From Bacteroidota bacterium (lineage in GTDB: Bacteria; Bacteroidota; Ignavibacteria; Kapaibacteriales; UBA2268), in NCBI GenBank assembly GCA_004322215.1, contig SCSM01000028.1, positions 28,346 to 92,345 of the forward strand: 64,000 bases of DNA. The letters run 5' to 3'. Below, one piece after another: positions 11,463-21,865 of this stretch. Under the pieces are notes generated by a model. That model ran no database searches, was not told the DNA's origin, and saw only the letters and a list, made by a program, of their open reading frames with translations. How positions within the stretch are numbered: position 1 is the first letter of the stretch; the number at the start of each line of letters is the position of its first letter. The translations under genes were made by a program, and so were the position numbers.

Positions 11463-14081
11463 TTACTGTCCCGTATCCACAGTCAGGAATATTGAACATT
11501 CCTTTGTTTCGGCTCCACACTTGGCTTGTTCTACAATGCAGATTTTGTACCTGCCTTTTTTTGAGAAATTGTATTTCAGCTCTGTATGATTTTTTCCCTT
11601 CTTAATTGTTTTCTTAGCATCCGGGTCAACGATTTGCCATTCGATTTCTTTATTTTTAGAACAATTACTGAAACAATGACTTTCGTAGAACAAATCGAGG
11701 TTCTGCGGCTTACCCAAATACAAAAAGTTATTGATTATGCTTGCCTTGACTTTATCATGCATGTAATACATACTTATACAGCCGCAACTCGGGCAATCGG
11801 GAGCTGACATGTTATTATCGGCTGCCTGCTCGAGATTTGTGATGGTGCACTTGGTTTCTGCATAGAATTTATCTGTACCGATAACACTGTCGGAACAGAT
11901 TGTTGTCCCGTAAATTGTATAATTCCCGCAATACGGGAAATTGTATTGCAAAACACTTCCGTAAACAAGCACAGGTGGAACAGGAAATTTCATTCCGCCA
12001 TAATACATTTCGGGATTGATTATCCTTATTATTTTTTCCAGTTCGAAGCAATCTCCTTTGCATTTGCCGTCAATTGCAATTTCGGCAGGAACACCTATCT
12101 GAACTCCGCTCTTTTGATTCAAAGGAGGAACTCCGACTCTGTTGAGCAAAAGACGCATTACGCAGTTACAGTTTTTTACAGGATTAGATGTTTCCTTCGG
12201 TTTATTCAAAGTATCTTTTATAAAAATTGACTTGGTATTTATTTCGCGCCTTGTAGATGCTGAAATCGTTATATCATTTTGAAATGCATCTATTTCCCAG
12301 GAACAGTTCGGATGCATGTCAAAAAAGCTTTTAATTTTTTTTCTTTCGTTTTCATTATTTGGGTAACATTTGATTAGACCGTTCCCATCTTCAGTGATTG
12401 TATCTATTGCTACTTTATTATCAAATAATTGATAACAATTGGGAAACTTTTTCTTTTCGGGTGCCGACCATGTCCAAAAAACATTATTTGTATTACAATC
12501 ATAATTCACATTTATTTTTAAATAGCAAAGTCGTTCACCGAGATATTTATTGAGAGTTAAAATGAAAATCCTGTAACAGGAATTAATATCCTCATAAGGT
12601 GGAAACGATAATTTTATTTCACTTGTATTGGGTGGACAGCATGCTGATTTAGTTTTCAATTGTCCTATTGCCTCCCATACTGCAAGTCCAATATCGGAAT
12701 CAATTTTCATGCTGTCATTATTCCAAAGCTGCACGACACCGTTCTTTTGTTTGAGCAAGTCATCTTTATATTTGTTACTTTCGGCTTTCAGTTCAACAAC
12801 GCAATTTTTTACATAATCCCTGCATTTAATTAGTTCTGAAAGCTGCTTCTGAATTTTATCGAGACAATTTACGATAGAAAATGCAGAGGGTAATACTTCT
12901 TTTTCGATTTCATCTAATTTCCCTTCACACATTACATTGATTAAATTTACAAAATCATTGTAAATGCCGAAATCAGTTGATTTGTTGTCAGCATTAATCC
13001 ATTCTTTTTGATATTTCGAATAAGTCAAAATTAGATTTTGGATACTGATGTTCTGCATTTGAATTTTATCGAGAAGGCATTTATACCGGTTAAGGAATAA
13101 ATCTCTGTGCAGGTAATCATTAGTTTTTAATTTGCTGCAAACCGGCTCTGATTCACATGAATCAAGCATCTCGCATGATGTTTCGATTAATGTTATTCCT
13201 TCTGATTTTGCCCTTTTGGTAAGTTTGGATTTTAGTGAAGAGAATTTATCATTATATGTTTTAATATTACCGGAGTTTTCTTCAAGATTTTTGGATAGTT
13301 GCTCAAAAAAAACAGTTTCGGCCGTATCTATTGTGTAAATCAGACTGTCAAGTGTTTTTTTCTCCTGAGTAATTGTTATATAATCGAAAGGGCCCGGCTG
13401 AAAAGAACGATTATTTGTATCTTTTTCCGTATAAATGAAGTTAACCTGGTATTTGATACCTTTTTCGCCACCTTTCCAGCATATTCTAACACTATCAGGA
13501 TTTATCATTGCATCATCTTCAGGTTCGAGCAATTCCGGTATATAGATTTCTGTGGGAGGTGCAATATTATTCCATAGAAAAATATTTACAGGACTTGAAG
13601 CAATAAATTTATTATCAGTATACTCCTCAACCTGCCATGCATAAAATAATATGGACGCCTCGGGAATATTGCCAACACCTTCTATTTTCTTTCCTTCTTC
13701 TTTTTTTCCTTTTTGTGGTTTATCATTTAAAAAGGTAGCGATGTCAGTTATTTTAAATTCGTTAGTCTGAATCATTTCACTGTAAATTTTAAACCCTTTC
13801 AGGAAAAATGATTTTGGTGCATCTTCGAGTTTAGGATAAAATTTTATGCTCATTCCAGTATCAACTATTCTTGCAATTGTAATTTTAAATTTAATATTAT
13901 TTTCTTTGATAGGTATCCATTGGAAATAAATATTAGCAGAGTTTATTGCTTCCATATCGGAAGGTGTAATTATTTGAATTTCTGGCTTTGTCTGCGATTG
14001 TAAATTGGATATTGATAAAAGTATAAAAATAAAAAGAAGAATTTTTCCTGAAAAATTTAAACTACTGATAAATCCCTGCAT
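11463..14081 (-). CDS. Large exported protein of unknown function
   Basis: 872 residues with an N-terminal signal peptide ending near NLQSQ. The first 200 residues contain beta-rich stretches resembling two Ig/fibronectin-like modules (for example PSDMEAINSANIYFQWIP and LEPEDDAMINPDSVRICWKGG). A helical, probably coiled-coil segment follows (about residues 250-470), then a Cys-rich beta C-terminal half containing pairs such as CPSCGC. I see no sorting domain of the YPNPF type at the C-terminus and no catalytic motif. Function unknown; a cell-surface or periplasmic structural role is a guess. It stands alone, divergent from the ABC exporter at 14207. Confidence 0.7.
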   Translation of the reverse strand: MQGFISSLNFSGKILLFIFILLSISNLQSQTKPEIQIITPSDMEAINSANIYFQWIPIKENNIKFKITIARIVDTGMSIKFYPKLEDAPKSFFLKGFKIYSEMIQTNEFKITDIATFLNDKPQKGKKEEGKKIEGVGNIPEASILFYAWQVEEYTDNKFIASSPVNIFLWNNIAPPTEIYIPELLEPEDDAMINPDSVRICWKGGEKGIKYQVNFIYTEKDTNNRSFQPGPFDYITITQEKKTLDSLIYTIDTAETVFFEQLSKNLEENSGNIKTYNDKFSSLKSKLTKRAKSEGITLIETSCEMLDSCESEPVCSKLKTNDYLHRDLFLNRYKCLLDKIQMQNISIQNLILTYSKYQKEWINADNKSTDFGIYNDFVNLINVMCEGKLDEIEKEVLPSAFSIVNCLDKIQKQLSELIKCRDYVKNCVVELKAESNKYKDDLLKQKNGVVQLWNNDSMKIDSDIGLAVWEAIGQLKTKSACCPPNTSEIKLSFPPYEDINSCYRIFILTLNKYLGERLCYLKINVNYDCNTNNVFWTWSAPEKKKFPNCYQLFDNKVAIDTITEDGNGLIKCYPNNENERKKIKSFFDMHPNCSWEIDAFQNDITISASTRREINTKSIFIKDTLNKPKETSNPVKNCNCVMRLLLNRVGVPPLNQKSGVQIGVPAEIAIDGKCKGDCFELEKIIRIINPEMYYGGMKFPVPPVLVYGSVLQYNFPYCGNYTIYGTTICSDSVIGTDKFYAETKCTITNLEQAADNNMSAPDCPSCGCISMYYMHDKVKASIINNFLYLGKPQNLDLFYESHCFSNCSKNKEIEWQIVDPDAKKTIKKGKNHTELKYNFSKKGRYKICIVEQAKCGAETKECSIFLTVDTGQ

Positions 14082-14206
14082 TATTGACTCCGTTTTTTTA
14101 CAATTGTATAATTCAGTTAATAATAAACGTGTAAATTATAAATTTTATTTTCTTTAACAATAAATAATAGTTTGATGCGATTTGACCTAATTGATTTGAA
14201 CGGATT

Positions 14207-15955
14207 ATGAAAGAATTAAAAAGATTACTGCCATATTTGTCGAGATATCGAACCAAGTTGATTTGGGGAGGTATTTTCGTTACTATATCGAATATCTGCT
14301 CTTCGATAATTCCAAGAATTGTGGGTAATATAATTGATTTAATTAAAAGCGGAAATTTTACCTCGGGTGAAATAATCATTCTAATCATTGCCATTCTCGG
14401 ATTGACTGCAGGGAGCGGATTATTTATGTTTTTAACGAGGCAGACGATTATTGTTGCATCCAGACTAATAGAATATGACTTGAGGAAAGATTTCCTGTTA
14501 TCTATCGAAAAGCAGTCATCTTCCTTCTTTCAAAAGAATCCAACCGGCTCATTAATGGCACACGCAACAAACGATATAGGAGCAGCCCGTGAATTCCTGG
14601 GTCCGGCAATTATGTATTCGGCAAATACTTTAACAGCATTTACATTTGTAATGTATTTCATGCTCAGCTTGGATGTCAATCTGACATTGTTATCGCTTGT
14701 ACCTTTGCCAATCATTGCATATTCGGTATATCATATCGGCAAAAGAGTACATTTTGCTTTCAGGGATGTTCAGGAACAATTCTCGAATCTGACATCACAT
14801 GCACAGGAGTCCTTTTCAGGTGCTAAAATTGTTCGTTCGTATAACAGGGAAGAATATGAAAGAGGGAAGTTTGAATTTCTCAGTTTTGATTATTTAAAGA
14901 AAAATGTCCGTCTGGCTAAATATCAGTCTTATTTCGTTCCGATAATTATTACCCTGATAGGTCTGTCTAATCTCATTGTCCTTGCTTATGGCGGGTATGA
15001 AGTACTTCATGACAGGGCTACACTCGGAAAGTTAACACAGTTTTTTATATATATAAATATGCTGATTTGGCCCGTTGCTGCTATCGGCTGGGTGACGAAC
15101 CTCGTTCAGCGTGCTGCTGCTTCCACAAGAAGACTTGGTAAAATATTCGATACCGTACCGGAATTGATTAATGATGACAATACCGATTTTTCAATTAAAG
15201 ATATAAATGGTAATATTAGTTTCGATAATGTTTCACTGAAATATGATTCGAATAATTATAATGCTATTGAAAATATCAATCTCGAAATTCCTAAAGGGAG
15301 TTCACTCGGTATTGTCGGTGGAATCGGCTCTGGAAAAAGCTCTTTAATAAATCTGATTCCCAGATATTATGATGTCAGCATTGGTGAAATTTACATTGAT
15401 GACATTAAAATTAAGCAATACCCGCTCGAATTATTGAGAAAGAATATAGGCATTGTACCGCAGGAGCCATTTTTATTTTCATTGAGTATAGCAGATAATA
15501 TTAGGTTCGGTAATCCGATTGCTACTGAAGAGGAAGTTGAATATTACAGCAAAATTGCACAACTTCACGATGATGTTCTAACCTTTCCTGATAAATACAA
15601 TACTTTATTAGGAGAACGAGGAATAACACTTTCAGGTGGTCAAAAGCAGCGTCTCGCAATAGCAAGAGCATTAATTAAAAATCCATCTATTTTGATTTTG
15701 GATGATGCTCTCTCAGCCGTAGATACACAAACCGAGGACAAATTATTAAAAGAATTGGATTCAATTATGCAGGGTAGGACAACGATTATCATATCTCATA
15801 GAATTTCAACTGTTATGAAGTGCGACAAAATCATTGTTCTTGATTCTGGTAAGATTATAGAAGAAGGCAATCATATCGAATTGGTGCAATTGGACGGTAG
15901 ATATGCTGAAATGTTTTCACTCCAGCAGTTAGAAGAAGAAATTGAAATGATGTGA
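14207..15955 (+). CDS. ABC exporter, fused permease and ATPase (MdlB/MsbA-like)
   Basis: Half-transporter of 582 residues for an exporter-type ABC dimer in the inner membrane. The N-terminal part (about 1-320) has six predicted membrane segments; the ATPase follows with Walker A GGIGSGKSS near residue 370-377, Q-loop VPQEPFLFS, signature LSGGQKQR, Walker B ILILDDALSAVD and the switch His in IISHR. The length and order fit lipid/multidrug exporters; the substrate cannot be read from sequence. No partner half-transporter is adjacent, so it is probably a homodimer. Confidence 0.9.
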   Translation: MKELKRLLPYLSRYRTKLIWGGIFVTISNICSSIIPRIVGNIIDLIKSGNFTSGEIIILIIAILGLTAGSGLFMFLTRQTIIVASRLIEYDLRKDFLLSIEKQSSSFFQKNPTGSLMAHATNDIGAAREFLGPAIMYSANTLTAFTFVMYFMLSLDVNLTLLSLVPLPIIAYSVYHIGKRVHFAFRDVQEQFSNLTSHAQESFSGAKIVRSYNREEYERGKFEFLSFDYLKKNVRLAKYQSYFVPIIITLIGLSNLIVLAYGGYEVLHDRATLGKLTQFFIYINMLIWPVAAIGWVTNLVQRAAASTRRLGKIFDTVPELINDDNTDFSIKDINGNISFDNVSLKYDSNNYNAIENINLEIPKGSSLGIVGGIGSGKSSLINLIPRYYDVSIGEIYIDDIKIKQYPLELLRKNIGIVPQEPFLFSLSIADNIRFGNPIATEEEVEYYSKIAQLHDDVLTFPDKYNTLLGERGITLSGGQKQRLAIARALIKNPSILILDDALSAVDTQTEDKLLKELDSIMQGRTTIIISHRISTVMKCDKIIVLDSGKIIEEGNHIELVQLDGRYAEMFSLQQLEEEIEMM

Positions 15956-15999
15956 AAATTATCATTTTTTAAATTCTTTGAATAGATACCAATTGAATA

Positions 16000-17322
16000 T
16001 TAGTTTATAATAAATAATTTACCGGATTCAATTTTTTTGCCTATTTGAATTTTATAAAAATATATTCCAGTTGCATAATTATCAGCATTAAATACTTCTG
16101 CATGATTTCCTGCATCTTGGAATTTATTAATATATTTTAAAATATTTCCCAAATTATCATAATAGCTTATTTTGATTAAGCCTGGTTTTTCTGTCTCATA
16201 TTTAATAGTAGTTGTTTTTGAAAATGGATTTGGATAACATAAAGAATTATTATTCTTAGAATATTCTAAATTCTCATCCTGAACAAAAATCGGTTCATCT
16301 AATTTTTTGTGCAAAATGGATTCGTACCCATGATTTGTTACACCAACAGTCCAGCCATAATCTTTATTTACAAAAAATAGTCCTTCTAAAAGACTTTCAG
16401 TCACTGCACCCTCCTCCTTCCAATTAATTCCACCATCTGTAGTATGTAATATAACACTTGTATATAAACCGCAACTCAAGGATGGGAAACCACCAACAGC
16501 CCAACCATTATTATTATCAACAAAATGAACGTCGAATAATTGATAATTATTTCCTTCAGACTGAATATACCAGTTTCTTCCCCCATCATTTGTTTGTAGT
16601 ATAATATTAGAACACCCAGTTAGACGGTTATAGCTACCACCAACAGCCCAACCTGATAAAGAATCTGTAAAGAAAATTGATAATATTGGTTTCACTCCAT
16701 TGATATTTTGCAATTCCCAATTATTACCTCCATTTGTAGAGTGAAGTATTAAATTAGAATATCCTCCAGCCATCCAGCCGTTACTTTCATCAACAAATAA
16801 AATTTGTTGAAGATCTAAATTTTGAAAGTTTATGGGTGTTAAATTCCAATTTTCTCCTTTATTGGAGCTATAAAGTAAAACCGGTGTTTTATTTTCATGG
16901 TAGTATCCTACAATCCAACCTTTATTTTCATTTATAAAGTAAACGCTTCTAAACCAAATATCATTATCATAATTTTGATAATTCCACTTTTGACCACAAT
17001 TTGTTGTGTTTAAAATTGTTCCTTCTTTTCCTACCGCCCAGCCATTGTTTTCACTGTTGAAGAAAACGCTGAACAACATAACGTTTGTACCTGGGTTTTG
17101 TTTCTCCCAATTTTCTCCACCATCGGAAGTGAAGAGTATTGTACTCGGTGCGCCTTCTATAGTTCCTGTGCAACCGACTGCCCATCCTTTATTATTGTCA
17201 ATAAAATGGACATCCCACAAACTACCTATTTGACCAAATGATTGTATTTCCCATTCATCGGAATATAAACTTTTCAAAGAAACAAATAAAAGAATGAAAA
17301 CTAGTAGTAAATTCTTTGTCAT
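16000..17322 (-). CDS. YCF48/BNR-repeat beta-propeller with type IX sorting domain
   Basis: Exported protein of 440 residues. A signal peptide (about 1-21) is followed by seven or so repeats containing (S/N)xxGWAVG and STNGGxNWxxQ-like segments, the HCF136/YCF48 and BNR type that folds into a beta-propeller. The C-terminal about 75 residues are a type IX sorting domain, with SLCYPNPFSKTTTIKYE and terminal GIYFYKIQIGKKIESGKLFIIN. It should be secreted through type IX and kept at the surface. AAGGGAA precedes the ATG. Ligand or substrate unknown. Confidence 0.88.
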   Translation of the reverse strand: MTKNLLLVFILLFVSLKSLYSDEWEIQSFGQIGSLWDVHFIDNNKGWAVGCTGTIEGAPSTILFTSDGGENWEKQNPGTNVMLFSVFFNSENNGWAVGKEGTILNTTNCGQKWNYQNYDNDIWFRSVYFINENKGWIVGYYHENKTPVLLYSSNKGENWNLTPINFQNLDLQQILFVDESNGWMAGGYSNLILHSTNGGNNWELQNINGVKPILSIFFTDSLSGWAVGGSYNRLTGCSNIILQTNDGGRNWYIQSEGNNYQLFDVHFVDNNNGWAVGGFPSLSCGLYTSVILHTTDGGINWKEEGAVTESLLEGLFFVNKDYGWTVGVTNHGYESILHKKLDEPIFVQDENLEYSKNNNSLCYPNPFSKTTTIKYETEKPGLIKISYYDNLGNILKYINKFQDAGNHAEVFNADNYATGIYFYKIQIGKKIESGKLFIIN

Positions 17323-18038
17323 TACAATTTCCCTTTCAACTAAAATTTATTTAATTGTATTTATAAATTTTCTTAATAAGGAATTAGTTTTATTAAAAAC
17401 TTTATTGCTAATTATGTTATATAATCCATCACAAATTTCATAACAAATTATTTTTTCAATTTATTATAAATAAAAATAAATTTCTTAGGGTCTTTTATAT
17501 ATTTATTAAGAATATTAAAATCACAAAAGTTGAGGTAGGATTCTGATGGATGTCCTCTCTTATTTATAAGTGGGTTTTGCAAATATTTATCCATCTATAT
17601 ACTCGTCAATTTTTTTTTATATTTACGATTCCGTGATAATAAAATTGTACATAATAAAAAATAAATAATATCTTATTTATTATATATTTCTTTGGTTTTC
17701 ATCACTACTCTGGAATTTTTTTCATAATTTCGTTCGCAAAAATTTGGAAGGCATATTGAGATGCTCCATGAATTTGGTTCCCAACACGGGGAAAAAGCTA
17801 TTAATGCTTTTTTTCAATCTATATAATCAATATGAATCAGCTTTTTGCCAAAATATATTTTCATCTTGTGCACTTCTAAACTTAAGTATACTTTTTTACT
17901 TTTTCATAGTATAATCACCCTCTCTTTTATTACAAAAATAAGAATTTGATTTCCAATACATTATAAGTAATTTTGAAACCACTGTTGTGGGTTTTTATTT
18001 TAATTTAAAAAATTAAATTATATAAATTTTAGAATAAT
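17323..18038. other. 716-bp AT-rich gap without a clear gene
   Basis: No gene-length frame or RNA gene could be recognised. The only coding-like item is a 21-codon frame at 17761-17826 on the plus strand (MLHEFGSQHGEKAINAFFQS...), preceded by GGAAGG, which may be a scrap of a decayed gene or chance. The rest is very AT-rich with no obvious repeat structure. It presumably carries the upstream region of the minus-strand propeller gene and of dedA. Confidence 0.5.
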
Positions 18039-18680
18039 ATGCTTGAACCGATTGTCACTTTCCTTTCGAGTGTGCCTTGGTACTGGGTGCTTCTTGTAGC
18101 ACTTTTCATCACCGCACTCGAAAATATATTTCCACCTGCACCTTGTGATACTGTTCTCGTGTTTACCGGAACACTTGTTGGGCTTAATGCCGTCGGTTTC
18201 ATTCCTTTGGTGCTCATTGCCACTCTCGGTTCTACCATCGGTTTTGCAATAATGTTCAAGCTCGGTGAAATTCTCGGAGTTCGGCTTGTCAAATCTCCGA
18301 AATTCACATTTATAAATGAAGAATCTATGAAAAAGCCGGAGCTATGGCTTAAAAAATGGGGATACTATGTCATTGTAGCAAATCGTTTTTTATCAGGAAC
18401 GAGAGCCATTATTTCGTTTCTGGCAGGTATGTATAAAATGCGTTTCGATTGGACAATTCTACTATCTGCTGTCAGTGCATTATTTTGGAATGCAATTTTG
18501 ATTTATTCCGGTTACCTTCTCGGTGAAAATTGGCGCCAGGCAGAATATTACATGACTCTTTACGGTAGAATAATTTTACCTGCAATCGCGGCTGTAATTA
18601 TAACAATTATTTGGATTAGATGTTATCTGAAAAGAAAAAGAGCAAAAACCACTATGTCGAAGATTGAAGCAAATTTATAA
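18039..18680 (+). CDS. DedA family membrane protein
   Basis: Integral membrane protein of 213 residues. The family pattern is clear: an early ENIFPPAPCDTVLVFTG segment matching the DedA E-x-hydrophobic-P-P re-entrant motif, then the conserved NRFLSGTRAIISFLAGMYKM (F/R-x3-R motif), and C-terminal membrane helices. DedA proteins act as lipid carriers or flippases, for example for undecaprenyl phosphate, and support membrane energetics. The stop codon directly abuts the convergent CheB stop. Confidence 0.9.
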   Translation: MLEPIVTFLSSVPWYWVLLVALFITALENIFPPAPCDTVLVFTGTLVGLNAVGFIPLVLIATLGSTIGFAIMFKLGEILGVRLVKSPKFTFINEESMKKPELWLKKWGYYVIVANRFLSGTRAIISFLAGMYKMRFDWTILLSAVSALFWNAILIYSGYLLGENWRQAEYYMTLYGRIILPAIAAVIITIIWIRCYLKRKRAKTTMSKIEANL

Positions 18681-19742
18681 TCATTTCTTTAGTAGTATAT
18701 CCATTATTCCCTGGGCGATATTATCAACATCAAACTGATAATCTATTGCTCTGTATTCGTTTGCAAGATTGATCGCTCCGTGGAATAGACAGCTTTGCAA
18801 GTCCTGTGCTATTGTTTTTGCACCTGCTCCTTTCATTGCCTTTAAGCCCAATGCACCGTCATCGGTATCTCCTCCCAAAAGCACTCCGATTGCATTCGAA
18901 CCCAAATACTCAGCCGCAGAAAACATAAGTACATCAATCGAGGGCCTTTGGTCATTTACCCTCTCACCGCTTTCTATCGAGACTTCCGGTTTCCCGCCCG
19001 CTCTTACTATCTTCATGTGGAAATCCCCTGGTGCTATCAATACAAGACCGGGTTGAACCCTGTCTCCTATTTCTGCTTCCTTGACATTCATTGCGGAAAT
19101 CTCATCCAGCCGGTAAGCAAGTGTTTTGGAATAACCCGGAAGCATGTGCTGTACTACGAGTACGGATGGCATATTTTGAGGAAAACGTGTTATTATTTTT
19201 CTTAAACCCTCGACACCTCCGATGGAACCGCCTATTATAATAACTTTATTCTGAATTGAAACCGCTTTATCCGGCTCGAGGTTAGGAGACCGTCTTATGA
19301 ATCCGAATTGCTTACCTTTCCAATGAGAAACATTCGCTGTAGCAGCTAATTTTATTTTTGCAGATAAATCGTTTATGAAATCATCAAGCGCCCGAAGTAT
19401 TGTATCTATCGGTTTCGGCACAAATTCGACGGCACCGGATTCCAGTGCCTGCAAAGTTATGTGCTTGCCTTTTAATGTCAGGTAACTGACGGCTACAACG
19501 GGAATAGGATTGTTCGGCATCAACTCCCTGAGAAATTCGATTGCATCCATCTGGGATGTTTCAATGTCAATCGTAACAACGTCCGGCTTTAGCCGTTGAA
19601 TCATATCCTGAACCGAACCGGTATCAGCGGCAGAGCCGACAACCTCGATTTCGGGGTCTTTCGACAATTCCTGGGTAATCGTGTTCCTGTTATGGGAAGA
19701 ACCATCAATTATTATTACTCTGATTTTCTTGTCATCTTCCAT
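18681..19742 (-). CDS. cheB: CheB-type protein-glutamate methylesterase with receiver domain (orphan)
   Basis: 353 residues with an N-terminal receiver (about 1-125), a linker, and a C-terminal methylesterase. The esterase triad is in place: Ser173 in GGSIGG, His199 in VVQHM, and an Asp in TDDGALG. In the receiver, the phosphorylatable Asp59, Ser86 and Lys110 are present, but the first acidic pair reads Asp13-Gly14 where CheB normally has two acidic residues, so Mg2+ binding and phosphorylation may be altered. No other chemotaxis gene is nearby. It could act in a non-flagellar chemosensory pathway. Confidence 0.88.
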   Translation of the reverse strand: MEDDKKIRVIIIDGSSHNRNTITQELSKDPEIEVVGSAADTGSVQDMIQRLKPDVVTIDIETSQMDAIEFLRELMPNNPIPVVAVSYLTLKGKHITLQALESGAVEFVPKPIDTILRALDDFINDLSAKIKLAATANVSHWKGKQFGFIRRSPNLEPDKAVSIQNKVIIIGGSIGGVEGLRKIITRFPQNMPSVLVVQHMLPGYSKTLAYRLDEISAMNVKEAEIGDRVQPGLVLIAPGDFHMKIVRAGGKPEVSIESGERVNDQRPSIDVLMFSAAEYLGSNAIGVLLGGDTDDGALGLKAMKGAGAKTIAQDLQSCLFHGAINLANEYRAIDYQFDVDNIAQGIMDILLKK

Positions 19743-19882
19743 TAAATCAAATTATTGCTTCCTTACTATCAATAGATTATATCCAGATAAAACGCAAACC
19801 GTTTTCAGTAAATATAATCAAGCAAATTATATAATCTCAGTATTATTTAAAAGAAATATTTGAAATGATTTTCAGAAAAGCC

Positions 19883-20644
19883 CTATAAATCCCTCAATCC
19901 ATAGCGGTCTAATGTGAAAGTTTCACCAAGATACAGCCGCTTAACCTCTTCGTTTGAGGCGATTTCTTCTGCACTGCCTGATGTGTAGATTTGTCCGTCT
20001 ATCAATATATAAGCCCTGTCTGTGATTGATAGTGTTTCGTGGACATTATGGTCTGTAATTAACACACCGATTCCTTGTTTCTTGAGCTTGCGTACCATTC
20101 GCATAATATCTTCGACTGCAAGTGGGTCAATTCCTGCGAAGGGTTCATCCAATAGTATGAATTTTGGATTTGAAGCAAGTGTTCTTGCAATTTCGCACCT
20201 TCTTCGTTCTCCCCCTGATAAAGTATAGCCCTTGCTCTTTCTTATGTGCTGGATTCCAAATGTTTCCAAAAGCTCTTCGAGTTTTTCCTTTCTTTCTTTA
20301 CGTGGTAAGGGTTGTAACTGCAGGACAGCTTTTATGTTATTTTCTACGGATAATTTTCTGAATATTGAAGCTTCCTGCGGAAGATAGCTGATTCCCAGAT
20401 GCGAACGCTTAAACATTGCTTTGGTTGTGATATTGAGATTGTCGAGTTCAACCTCACCGTCATTCGGTTTTATCATACCGACAATCATATAAAAAGTAGT
20501 TGTTTTTCCTGCACCGTTCGGACCGAGCAAGCCGACAACCTCTCCCTGCTCTAAGTTCAGAGACACTTCCTTTACGACAGTTCTCTTTTTAAACCTTTTT
20601 ACAAGATTATTTGCTTTTAATACGCTTATTCCCTTTTCTTCCAA
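19883..20644 (-). CDS. lptB: LPS export ABC transporter ATPase
   Basis: 253-residue cytoplasmic ATPase that powers LptB2FG extraction of lipopolysaccharide from the inner membrane. Seen: Walker A GPNGAGKTT, Q-loop YLPQEASIFRKL (a segment typical of LptB), signature LSGGERRR, and Walker B FILLDEPFAGIDP with switch His in ITDHN. The start is probably a TTG at 20644, two bases after the stop of the upstream protease gene on the same strand, so the two are likely translationally coupled. No lptFG genes are in the window. Confidence 0.94.
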   Translation of the reverse strand: MEEKGISVLKANNLVKRFKKRTVVKEVSLNLEQGEVVGLLGPNGAGKTTTFYMIVGMIKPNDGEVELDNLNITTKAMFKRSHLGISYLPQEASIFRKLSVENNIKAVLQLQPLPRKERKEKLEELLETFGIQHIRKSKGYTLSGGERRRCEIARTLASNPKFILLDEPFAGIDPLAVEDIMRMVRKLKKQGIGVLITDHNVHETLSITDRAYILIDGQIYTSGSAEEIASNEEVKRLYLGETFTLDRYGLRDL

Positions 20645-20646
20645 TT

Positions 20647-21849
20647 CTAATGCCCGAATGATTTTAATGTTAATGTTTTTGTAATTTTTTTGTCGTCTCT
20701 CATTAATGTGAAATTCAGTTTTTGGCCGACTGTCCCGTCTTTGACAATTACTAAATAATCATCAACCTTATTTATTTGCTGTCCGTCTATTTCCAAAATT
20801 ATATCTCCAGGTTCTATTCCGGCATCCTCGGCTGGTGAATTTCTCGTTATGCTGAATACAACTACTCCTTCTTTCACTTTTGATGATATATAAGGAGCTA
20901 AGGATTCATCCACATCACGGACATCCATACCCACGTTAAAGTTTCTGTTTATTTTCTTATTATCTTTGATAATATCAACAACTTTTTTCACCCTGTTGAT
21001 TGGTATTGCAAAACCGATGCCTATGCTTCCGGCACCCCTTGAATTCTGTGCTGTTGAAAATATTACTGTATTGATACCGATAACTTCGCCGTTTGAATTA
21101 ACAAGGGGACCGCCTGAATTTCCAGAGCTGATTGCTGCATCAGTCTGCAGCATTCCGCGATAAACCCTGTCCTCCTGAGTGAAATTAAGATTTTTATTCG
21201 ATATGACCCCAACTGTTACTGTCGGCTTTGTGTTAATATCGAATAATCCGAAAGGATTACCGAATGCAATTGCCCACTCGCCTATAATAACGCCATCGGA
21301 ATTTGCCATTTTAAGAAATGGGAAATTATTGCCTTTGATTTTCAATAGGGCAACATCGCTTGTCTTATCGGCTCCTATTATTTCTGCATCGTACTTTTTT
21401 CCTTCAGTGGTAGTAACAATGATTTTTGATGCATTACCGGCTACGTGATGATTAGTCAAAATATATCCATCGGGTGAAATCAGGAAACCGGAGCCCAATC
21501 CCTGCACAGAATACTCGCGAGTCCTGCTTCTACGTCTTCCACCGAAAAAATGCTGGAATAAAGGGTCATCATAGAACATATCGAATGGTTCGCGATATTC
21601 AACCTGGTAAACTTCTGTAACATTAATGCCAACAATTGCGGGACTGCAAACTTCCACAGCTCTTGTAATTGCATTCTGACGGGAATTTGAAATATCATCT
21701 CCCTGTCCCGAATACATCGAATATGTGTTCTTTGCCTCTGTATATATTTGAGAATTCTGTTCTCCCGAATTATTTTCCGAATGACAATATTGAAATGATA
21801 AGACAAATAATAAGCTGATTGCCAATAATTTTAGATTTTTTTGATTCAT
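20647..21849 (-). CDS. DegP/HtrA-like periplasmic serine protease with PDZ domain
   Basis: Quality-control protease of about 400 residues: N-terminal signal or membrane anchor ending near FQYCHS (a possible lipoprotein Cys), a trypsin-like domain with His in TNHHVAG, Asp in TSDVALLKI and Ser in GNSGGPL, then one PDZ domain (IEPGDIILEIDGQQI). The ATG at 21849 is chosen because AAGGAA lies 7 nt upstream; a longer frame reaches 21894 but would overlap the gene before it. One PDZ makes it DegS-like in layout, though without regulatory context the family name is kept general. Confidence 0.9.
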   Translation of the reverse strand: MNQKNLKLLAISLLFVLSFQYCHSENNSGEQNSQIYTEAKNTYSMYSGQGDDISNSRQNAITRAVEVCSPAIVGINVTEVYQVEYREPFDMFYDDPLFQHFFGGRRRSRTREYSVQGLGSGFLISPDGYILTNHHVAGNASKIIVTTTEGKKYDAEIIGADKTSDVALLKIKGNNFPFLKMANSDGVIIGEWAIAFGNPFGLFDINTKPTVTVGVISNKNLNFTQEDRVYRGMLQTDAAISSGNSGGPLVNSNGEVIGINTVIFSTAQNSRGAGSIGIGFAIPINRVKKVVDIIKDNKKINRNFNVGMDVRDVDESLAPYISSKVKEGVVVFSITRNSPAEDAGIEPGDIILEIDGQQINKVDDYLVIVKDGTVGQKLNFTLMRDDKKITKTLTLKSFGH

Positions 21850-21865
21850 GATTTCCTTAATATCG

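Noticed and set aside
17761..17826. 21-codon frame with ribosome-binding-like GGAAGG as a gene
   Set aside because: Too short and without recognisable similarity; mentioned only as the content of the gap.
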